Source: Roseibacillus sp. (GTDB lineage Bacteria > Verrucomicrobiota > Verrucomicrobiia > Verrucomicrobiales > Akkermansiaceae). From it: a DNA stretch of 56,220 nucleotides. Positions 49,356 to 56,220 of this stretch are shown here, piece by piece. The DNA is taken from positions 1-56,220 of the forward strand of contig PBAI01000025.1 in assembly GCA_002715825.1 (NCBI GenBank). Reading direction: 5' to 3'. The number at the start of each line of letters is the position of its first letter. Positions within the stretch are counted from its first letter, which is position 1. The notes below the pieces were generated by a model, which saw nothing but the letters and a program-made list of their open reading frames with translations, did no database searches and was not told the DNA's origin. The position numbers and the translations under genes are program-made.

Positions 49356-50651
49356 ATGAAAATAGAAGTTTATCCCATCATTTTTGCAGCCCTTTGCGCG
49401 GCTGTCGCGTTCGCGGATTGGCCACAATTCCAAGGTCCTCAGCGTAATGGCACCTCGAGTGAATCGGGTTTATTACGCAGCTTTCCTGAAGAGGGACCGA
49501 GGATCATCTGGGAAAAGGATCTTGAGGAGGGCTTCGGCGGATGTGCCGTTGACGGGAACGATCTCTTCATTGTCGACCGGGTAGCGAAGAAAAAGGATAT
49601 ATTGATCTGCTTGGAAGCCACTACAGGCAAGGAACAGTGGCGCTACGAGAGCCCTTCTCAGGGAGAACCTGCATTCCCCGGATCCCGTAGCGTCCCTACC
49701 ATCCGGGAAGACGCTGTATATTTTATCGGATCATTTGGACGAGTCCATTGCGTAGATCGGACCACAAGGAAGGCTCGCTGGCAGATAATGATGTCCGAGA
49801 GATACCCGGATGCGGAGACGCCGAAGTGGGGCTATGCCCAATGCGCCCTGGTAGTCGACGACATTGTTATTGTCACTCCATTTGGTTCGGAAACAGGCGT
49901 TGCCGGCTGGCACCGCGACACCGGAAAAGAGGTCTGGAAGAGCGGACCTATCGGCGATTCACACTCCTCTCCCACGCTGCTGGAGATTGCAGGAGAAAAG
50001 CACATCGTCCTGACTTCAGTAGTGAATCAGGGAAGCAAGGAGGGCCTTGTTACCAGCTATAGACCAACCGATGGAAAGACCCTGTGGCAGACTTCCCAAT
50101 ACTATAACAGGATCCCCATCCCCCCCGTGACCAAGGTCAGCGAAACTCTTCTCTTCGTCACTGGGGGCTATGACTGCGGATCCAAGATGCTATCCATCCA
50201 GCGAGAGGGTGGGCGCTATCTGCTGAGTGAAAAATGGTCCATAAAGAAAGGGTCCCAGATTCACCCTCCGTTTGTAATCGCCAACCATCTCTATTTCCTC
50301 GCCAACGAGAACTCCAATCATCGGGTCACCACAAAGCGTAAAACCGGGGGGCTCAGCTGCTGGACCCTTGATGGTCAGGAGGTTTGGCGCACAGGTAACG
50401 ACCCCTTCATGGGGCGAGGCGCAAGCCTTTACGCTGATGGCATGCTGATAATCCAAGATGGAGAAAAGGGCATCCTTCGCCTCAGCGAAGTCAGCAGAGA
50501 AGGCTTTCGCGAGCTTGCCTCTGCAAATGTTTTCGGGAGCGATCTTGAGAAGAAGTTTGACCTCAAATTCTGGAGTCCTATGGCCCTCAGTGACGGACGC
50601 CTTTACATGCGAGGACAGAATCGCTTGCTCTGCGTGGACTTGAAGAAATAA
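49356..50651 (+). CDS. PQQ-binding-like beta-propeller repeat protein (BamB-like fold), exported
   Basis: 'DWPQFQGPQRNGTSSESGLLRSFPEEGPRIIWEKDLEEGFGGCAVDGNDLFIVD', 'VHCVDRTTRKARWQ', 'GWHRDTGKEVWKSG'. Confidence 0.93.
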   Translation: MKIEVYPIIFAALCAAVAFADWPQFQGPQRNGTSSESGLLRSFPEEGPRIIWEKDLEEGFGGCAVDGNDLFIVDRVAKKKDILICLEATTGKEQWRYESPSQGEPAFPGSRSVPTIREDAVYFIGSFGRVHCVDRTTRKARWQIMMSERYPDAETPKWGYAQCALVVDDIVIVTPFGSETGVAGWHRDTGKEVWKSGPIGDSHSSPTLLEIAGEKHIVLTSVVNQGSKEGLVTSYRPTDGKTLWQTSQYYNRIPIPPVTKVSETLLFVTGGYDCGSKMLSIQREGGRYLLSEKWSIKKGSQIHPPFVIANHLYFLANENSNHRVTTKRKTGGLSCWTLDGQEVWRTGNDPFMGRGASLYADGMLIIQDGEKGILRLSEVSREGFRELASANVFGSDLEKKFDLKFWSPMALSDGRLYMRGQNRLLCVDLKK

Positions 50652-50674
50652 TACACCCCCTCCCCGGATAAATC

Positions 50675-52285
50675 ATGAGAACCATCATTTCGCTCTGGAT
50701 CGCCACCTGCCTTTTTTCCTTCGCCGCTCAAAAGCAACCTAACATTGTCTTCATTTTCAGTGACGATCATGCACCTCACGCGATCGGTGCCTATGATGGC
50801 TGGCTGAAAAGCACGAACCCGACCCCTCACATCGATCGTCTTGCATCAGAAGGAATGCTTTTTGACAAAAGCTTCTGCACTAATTCAATTTGCGGTCCGA
50901 GCCGGGCAGTAATCATTACTGGTAAACACAGCCACAAGAACGGTTTCATGAACAACGGGAACAATTTCGATGGTTCTCAGCAAACCTTTCCCAAGCTTCT
51001 GCAAAAGGCGGGATACCAGACCGCCATGTTCGGAAAGTGGCACCTCAAATCGAAGCCTCAGGGATTCGACAAGTGGATGGTTCTTCCGGGTCAGGGCCTT
51101 TATTACAACCCTGACCTCCTCACCCCGGAGGGAAAAACCACCATCGAGGGACATTGTACCGATGTCGTAACGAATCTGGCCGTTGACTGGCTCAGAAAAG
51201 GGCGCAATCAAGAACAGCCATTTCTCCTGATGTGTCAGCACAAGGCCCCGCACCGCAACTGGATGCCTGCCCTTCGTCACCTCCACTTGTGGGCGGATGA
51301 GGATCTGCCGGAACCTGAAACACTTTTTGACAAATGGGAGGATAACGCCAGCCCGGCACGGTGGCAGGAACTGGAGATCGATGGCCACATGGACCTCCAG
51401 TTCGACCTCTTCTACAATCTGACTCCTGCCTACAAGGGAGCGGATAAGAAGGGCATGTTTGACAAGTCCGCATGGCGTAACATGTCGCGAATGACACCCA
51501 CCCAGCTTACCGCATGGCGCGACCATTATGCGCCGCGTGATGCCGAGCTCAAGGAAGCCAACCTCTCAGGCAAGGACCTCGTGCGCTGGAAATACCAACG
51601 ATACGCCAAGAATTATCTACGCTCCGTGCGAGGCGTCGATGAAAGTGTCGGAACTCTGATGCGAACGCTGGATGAAATGGGAATTTCCGAGAATACCATC
51701 GTGGTTTACTCCTCGGACCAGGGATTCTACATCGGCGATCATGGCTGGTTCGATAAGCGCTGGATGTATGAAGAGTCTCTTTTGATGCCTCTTATCATCA
51801 AGTGGCCCGGAGTGACAAAGCCCGGTTCGCGAGATAACGAGCACATGGTCCAGAACCTCGACTACGCTGAAACCTTTCTGGAAGCGGCAGGAGTGGCAAT
51901 TCCAGATGACATGCAAGGCCGCTCTCTCGTTCCGCTGCTCAAGGGACAAAACCCGAAGGAATGGCGAGAAAGTATTTATTATCACTATTATGAATACCCG
52001 AGTGTCCATCAGGTGCCTCGACACAACGGAATCAGAACTGAGAGATATAAGCTCATTCAGTTCTACGAATTCGGGGAGTGGGAATTTTACGATCTGAAAG
52101 AAGATCCAGATGAATTACGAAACCTCTACAAGGATGAGAACTACGCAGCCCAGATTTCTCAGATGAAAACCCAGCTTGAGCAATTGCGGAGCAAATACGA
52201 TGACAATACAGTAGGTCCCGTCAAACCTGCGGCTTGGCGCCAGAAGCACCGAACCAAGCAATTCCGCGTCAAAGACGAGCTGTAA
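50675..52285 (+). CDS. Sulfatase
   Basis: 'QPNIVFIFSDDHAPHAIGAY', 'TNSICGPSRAVIITGKHSHKNGF' (CGPSR), 'FGKWHLKSKPQGFDKW'. Confidence 0.95.
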   Translation: MRTIISLWIATCLFSFAAQKQPNIVFIFSDDHAPHAIGAYDGWLKSTNPTPHIDRLASEGMLFDKSFCTNSICGPSRAVIITGKHSHKNGFMNNGNNFDGSQQTFPKLLQKAGYQTAMFGKWHLKSKPQGFDKWMVLPGQGLYYNPDLLTPEGKTTIEGHCTDVVTNLAVDWLRKGRNQEQPFLLMCQHKAPHRNWMPALRHLHLWADEDLPEPETLFDKWEDNASPARWQELEIDGHMDLQFDLFYNLTPAYKGADKKGMFDKSAWRNMSRMTPTQLTAWRDHYAPRDAELKEANLSGKDLVRWKYQRYAKNYLRSVRGVDESVGTLMRTLDEMGISENTIVVYSSDQGFYIGDHGWFDKRWMYEESLLMPLIIKWPGVTKPGSRDNEHMVQNLDYAETFLEAAGVAIPDDMQGRSLVPLLKGQNPKEWRESIYYHYYEYPSVHQVPRHNGIRTERYKLIQFYEFGEWEFYDLKEDPDELRNLYKDENYAAQISQMKTQLEQLRSKYDDNTVGPVKPAAWRQKHRTKQFRVKDEL

Positions 52286-52386
52286 CCCTTGTCTGTACCC
52301 GGCCCTAACGAGCTCCTCATCGCGCTTCGGAGATCCTTCCCACAATACTCAGGGATTAAGAACATGACCCATCGAGTCCTCCTGTA

Positions 52387-53004
52387 ATGAAGCTCCTCTC
52401 CTCACCGGCCCTTATTCTCACCATCGGAAGCCTCTGCTCCTGCGGACCGATCTCACGAATCTATGACCAGCCACCACCCTCCTCACGCTATCTTGCTGGC
52501 ATTGGCGTGGGTGCCCCACCACAGAGCGGACCTGCAAATCCTGCAGAAGCTTCCAAATTCTGGGATGGCGACTCTCTGATCGGCCCCACCGCGATCCACA
52601 TCGTAAGGGCGGAGCAGAAAGCTTACTTCTACAAAGGCGGTCAACTTGCGGGCGTGACGCCCGTTTCAACCGGAAACTCTAAATACACTACAAAGCCGGG
52701 GAGCTTCACGGTGACCCAGAAGTCCGTGGACTATTATTCCCGAACCTACGGCACTATCGTAGACCTTGCGACTGGAACGGTTCTAAATGACGACGCTGAT
52801 TCAAGGAAAGATAAGCCGGGACCCGGGCAGAAGTTTGTCGGTTCACCGATGCCTCACTTCCTGAGATTTAACCTAGGTGTCGGCATGCATGCAGGACACC
52901 TTCCAGGCTACGCGGCTTCCCATGGATGCGTTCGCCTCCCAGCCGACATGGCGAAAAAATTCTTTGAGAACGCCGAAATAGGCACCCCGGTCATTGTGGA
53001 ATAA
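52387..53004 (+). CDS. L,D-transpeptidase (YkuD) family lipoprotein-like protein
   Basis: Catalytic motif 'HAGHLPGYAASHGCVRLP'; N-terminal lipobox-like 'LTIGSLCSCG'. Confidence 0.93.
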   Translation: MKLLSSPALILTIGSLCSCGPISRIYDQPPPSSRYLAGIGVGAPPQSGPANPAEASKFWDGDSLIGPTAIHIVRAEQKAYFYKGGQLAGVTPVSTGNSKYTTKPGSFTVTQKSVDYYSRTYGTIVDLATGTVLNDDADSRKDKPGPGQKFVGSPMPHFLRFNLGVGMHAGHLPGYAASHGCVRLPADMAKKFFENAEIGTPVIVE

Positions 53005-53059
53005 CTGCCGGAAGACTGCTGTGCTAAACCTTGCCATCCAATCCCTCACTTTCCAGATA

Positions 53060-53560
53060 ATGCGTAACATAGTGATGACCCTGATCGGCCCGGACCGACC
53101 CGGACTCGTTGAAGAATTGTCGGCCACCGTGGCCCGTCACCGGGGAAACTGGGAGGAATCCCGCATGTCTCACCTCGCCGGCAATTTTGCGGGCATGCTT
53201 AGAATCCAGTGCCCGGATGAGACCTACGAGGACCTTCTTTCTTCTCTGCGTTCACTTGAAAATCTTACCGTCTCAGTGTCCGAGGAACTTCCCGAGATCG
53301 GTCACAGCCAGAAGATTATCTCTTTCGACGTCGTAGGAAACGATCGCCCCGGAATTATTCAGGAGCTAGCCTCCGCCGTCGTCAGAAGCGGAGGCAACGT
53401 AGAGGAGCTCCAGAGTAATCTTGAATCGGCTCCACATGCCGGGCATCCGGTCTTCAGGGCCAAGGGCACAGTGACAGTCAACGAGGACTTCGACGAACAA
53501 GGCCTCATTACGGCCCTGGAGGGCCTCGGTGCCGACCTCGCTGTCAGCATCGAGAACTAA
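53060..53560 (+). CDS. Glycine cleavage regulator GcvR-like double-ACT protein
   Basis: 'MRNIVMTLIGPDRPGLVEELSATVARHRGNWEESRMSHLAGNFAGMLRI' and second ACT 'ISFDVVGNDRPGIIQELASAVVRSGGNVEEL'. Track ORF starts upstream with a TTG at 52994. Confidence 0.9.
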   Translation: MRNIVMTLIGPDRPGLVEELSATVARHRGNWEESRMSHLAGNFAGMLRIQCPDETYEDLLSSLRSLENLTVSVSEELPEIGHSQKIISFDVVGNDRPGIIQELASAVVRSGGNVEELQSNLESAPHAGHPVFRAKGTVTVNEDFDEQGLITALEGLGADLAVSIEN

Positions 53561-53564
53561 GCTC

Positions 53565-54167
53565 TCAGGCCATCCTGAACTCTGATGCCTTGCCAGCACT
53601 CTCACGTTCCATCTCGAGAAAATTCGCAAGAAGCTGCTTACCTCCTTCAGTGAGGATTGATTCAGGATGGAATTGTACTCCGTGAACGGGAAACTCCCGA
53701 TGCCTTATCCCCATGATCAGGTCTCCACACCACGCGGTTTGCTCGAGGCATTCTGGAAGAGAATCCTTACGAAGGATCAAGGAATGATACCGGGTTGCCT
53801 CGAGGGGAGAATCCAACCCTCGAAAAACACCCTCTCCGTTGTGCTCGATCATCGAAGTTTTCCCATGCATCAACTGCTCCGCCCGGACGACCTCTCCCCC
53901 ATACACCTGCCCGATCGATTGATGTCCGAGACATACACCTAGGATGGGAACCTCCGGACCGAACTGGCTGATCACTTCACAACTGATTCCCGCTTCATTT
54001 GGACTACACGGTCCCGGAGATATGCAGATACGTTGCGGATTGAGGTCCTTGATCTCTTCGACGGTCACCTCGTCATTGCGTCGGACTTCCATGTCCGCCC
54101 CCAGCTCACCAAAAAACTGGACGAGATTATAGGTAAAGGAGTCATAGTTATCTATAACGAGAAGCAT
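53565..54167 (-). CDS. trpG: Anthranilate synthase component II / aminodeoxychorismate synthase glutamine amidotransferase
   Basis: '[24 protein letters not shown]', '[14 protein letters not shown]', '[16 protein letters not shown]', '[11 protein letters not shown]'; downstream of a trpE-like gene. Confidence 0.95.
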   Translation of the reverse strand: MLLVIDNYDSFTYNLVQFFGELGADMEVRRNDEVTVEEIKDLNPQRICISPGPCSPNEAGISCEVISQFGPEVPILGVCLGHQSIGQVYGGEVVRAEQLMHGKTSMIEHNGEGVFRGLDSPLEATRYHSLILRKDSLPECLEQTAWCGDLIMGIRHREFPVHGVQFHPESILTEGGKQLLANFLEMERESAGKASEFRMA

Positions 54168-54270
54168 GAGACTGAGGTTAGGTTGATACGTCGGTATTGA
54201 TCGGGCTCAAGTACAGGTAAATCCTTTTCGAGGACGGGTGAACCATAAACACTCGCAGAGTCAGGTTACG

Positions 54271-55806
54271 CTAAGTTTCCAGAGTATTGGCCAAAGCGAT
54301 TGCTCTGAGCATTCCCATCGCCTTGTTAACGGTCTCCTCGTATTCGTAGACCGGATCACTATCTGCCACTACTCCAGCACCAGCTTGCACATAAACTTTT
54401 CCATCCTTGAGCAGGCATGTCCGCAGCGCAATGCAGGAATCGTGAGCGCCATCCCATCCAAAGTAGCCTACCGCTCCGGCATAAGCGTTACGCTTGTTGC
54501 ACTCTAACTCGTTTATAATCTGCATCGCCCGGACCTTAGGCGCTCCACTGACTGTGCCCGCTGGAAAAGTCGCTCTCAGAACATCGTAGGAACTGTGCTC
54601 GGGTGAAAGCGTTCCGGTGACGTTGGACACGATATGCATCACATGGCTGTAGCGCTCCACGATCATGAAATCATTCACTTCCACTGTGGAATGAGCGGCA
54701 ATGCGCCCTACGTCATTCCTCGCCAGGTCCACAAGCATCACGTGCTCGGCTCGCTCCTTCTCATCAGAAAGCAGGTCTTCTGCCAGGGCGTCATCCTCCT
54801 CCGCGGTCTTACCTCGCCATCGAGTGCCCGCGATCGGGCGGATGTCGATTTTCCCTTCAACACATCGCACATGAACCTCTGGAGAACTTCCAACGAGGGA
54901 AAAATCACCCAGTTCCAATATAAACATATACGGAGACGGATTGACATGCCTCAGAGCGCGGTAGAGATCGATCGGCGCCCTTTCAAAGGGCGCCTCGAAA
55001 CGCTGGCTGGGAACTACCTGAAAAATATCACCGGCAGCAATGTACTCCTTCGCTGTCTTCACCATGGACTCGAAATGCTCCTGGCTGGTGTTACTCACCG
55101 GGGCGGGGACAATCGTATCCTGAAGCCCGTTAAGCGCCGGCACATGTAAGGGGCGGTCGAGAACCTCAATCAGAGACGCTACTCTTCCCACAGCCTCATA
55201 GTAAGCTTCCTCCTCTGTTGCATGGTCGTCCAACATGGCATTCGCTACGACGAGCAAACGACGCAACTTGTGATCAAACAACAGGACTGCATCTGTAATC
55301 ATGAATACCGCCTCGGGCAACCTGAGATCGTCAGGAGGCGACTCCCCAACGCTTGGCTCAAACTGACGAACGCCATCATACGCCAGGTATCCGACCGCAC
55401 CTCCAAAAAACGGAGGGGCATCACCGTGACATACTGGATTAAAACTGGACATGAACTTTTCCAGCTCAGCCAGTGGATCCCTCTCTGCCACAACAGTGCT
55501 CTCTTCCCCACCCTTACGAATTACAACTTCACCACCATGTGCCTCAAAAACACGACTCGGGCAGCTCCCGACTATTGACCAGCGCCCACTGGCGTCAGTG
55601 CTTTCCGCACTTTCAAAGAGGAAAGCATGGCGACCATCACGAATCTTGAGATATGCAGAAAGCGGTGTTTCGAAATCAGCTGCCAGCTGCGCGTAGACCG
55701 GCACCACGTTCCCTCGCTCGGCGAGCGTGCGAAATTCTTCTAGCGAAGGTTTGACTGCAGGGGAACTCAAGGCGCGCGAGCATGACGGGGAACTTCCCAT
55801 GCGCAA
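54271..55806 (-). CDS. trpE: Anthranilate synthase component I
   Basis: 'VPVYAQLAADFETPLSAYLKIRDGRHAFLFESAES', 'VVPSQRFEAPFERAPIDLYRALRHVNPSPYMFIL', 'RPIAGTRWRGKTAEED', 'ATFPAGTVSGAPKVRAMQII'. Confidence 0.95.
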   Translation of the reverse strand: MRMGSSPSCSRALSSPAVKPSLEEFRTLAERGNVVPVYAQLAADFETPLSAYLKIRDGRHAFLFESAESTDASGRWSIVGSCPSRVFEAHGGEVVIRKGGEESTVVAERDPLAELEKFMSSFNPVCHGDAPPFFGGAVGYLAYDGVRQFEPSVGESPPDDLRLPEAVFMITDAVLLFDHKLRRLLVVANAMLDDHATEEEAYYEAVGRVASLIEVLDRPLHVPALNGLQDTIVPAPVSNTSQEHFESMVKTAKEYIAAGDIFQVVPSQRFEAPFERAPIDLYRALRHVNPSPYMFILELGDFSLVGSSPEVHVRCVEGKIDIRPIAGTRWRGKTAEEDDALAEDLLSDEKERAEHVMLVDLARNDVGRIAAHSTVEVNDFMIVERYSHVMHIVSNVTGTLSPEHSSYDVLRATFPAGTVSGAPKVRAMQIINELECNKRNAYAGAVGYFGWDGAHDSCIALRTCLLKDGKVYVQAGAGVVADSDPVYEYEETVNKAMGMLRAIALANTLET

Positions 55807-55818
55807 AGGTTAAAACCC

Positions 55819-56220
55819 TTACAAATGCGTTCCGATCGCAAGATCCATCTGGTCCATCGTTGCGGGAGCAGGGCGCTCCTCTGCTTCTTCCCCACCAATC
55901 TCAAACCAGCTGGTGGGCTCAGCCTGAGACGCGACGTGAACCCCGAGCCTTTTCTCCAGTCCCTTGGCTGTTCCAATTTTACGAATCGCAGACACAGCCA
56001 CATCAGGGCAATTACAATCGCCACTCAGGTGACCGAGAATCACCGTCCTCAACCCGTGGTCGAGGAGACCTTCAACCAGATCAGCGGTCTGCTGATTGGA
56101 GAGGTGGCCATGTCGGGAGGAAATCCGCTGCTTGATTGACCACGGCCTTTTGCTATCCGCATCCAGCATCTTGTCGTCGTAATTAGCTTCAACGAGCAGC
56201 GCGTGGACACCCTTTAAACG
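55819..56220 (-). CDS. MBL-fold metallo-hydrolase (YycJ/WalJ-like), partial (N-terminus beyond right edge)
   Basis: The reading frame continues past the track's M (56169) to the window edge: 'RLKGVHALLVEANYDDKMLDADSKRPWSIKQRISSRHGHLSNQQTADLV...VILGHLSGDCNCPD', typical of this family. Confidence 0.85.
   Translation of the reverse strand, partial: RLKGVHALLVEANYDDKMLDADSKRPWSIKQRISSRHGHLSNQQTADLVEGLLDHGLRTVILGHLSGDCNCPDVAVSAIRKIGTAKGLEKRLGVHVASQAEPTSWFEIGGEEAEERPAPATMDQMDLAIGTHL

Noticed and set aside
53561-53564. Frameshift or overlap between the gcvR-like gene and trpG
   Set aside because: The two genes are convergent and simply end 4 bp apart; both C-termini look complete.
1-56220. tRNA, rRNA, prophage, integrase, transposase or defence genes
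   Set aside because: I found no supporting protein motifs or structural RNA signatures on reading; a tRNAscan/Infernal run would be needed to exclude small RNAs.

Overview
The window reads as a chromosomal segment from a Verrucomicrobia/PVC-type bacterium; this lineage call is inferred from family content, not from a marker gene. It has about 33 protein-coding genes and no rRNA, tRNA, CRISPR or transposase that I can support. From left to right it contains: two adjacent paralogous lamin-tail-domain secreted proteins, the second with a CotH-like domain; two PSD1/DUF1549-DUF1553 + DUF1501 gene pairs; a Rieske / cytochrome b-diheme c complex with a DUF502 protein; Gfo/Idh/MocA oxidoreductases; a PfkB sugar kinase; a fused GT4-GT2 glycosyltransferase; several secreted proteins of unknown function; four Cys-type sulfatases; a cyclase-family protein; a DUF5684 protein; pntAB transhydrogenase; an SGNH / PVC-heme / ThuA / sulfatase / PQQ-propeller catabolic cluster; an L,D-transpeptidase; a GcvR-like ACT protein; and trpG, trpE and an MBL-fold hydrolase. 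The most unusual locus is 34055..37633. This single 1192-aa ORF joins a VKOR-like membrane domain, a DsbA-like CGFC thioredoxin domain, a verrucomicrobial export-type spacer, one lone Kazal unit and seven exact 213-bp Cys-rich repeats. Each repeat contains a Kazal core whose predicted P1 residue changes from unit to unit (L,R,L,R,F,R,A). I interpret it as a multi-headed protease inhibitor fused to its own disulfide-forming machinery. All assignments come from reading the sequence and recalling family motifs; no database search was run.
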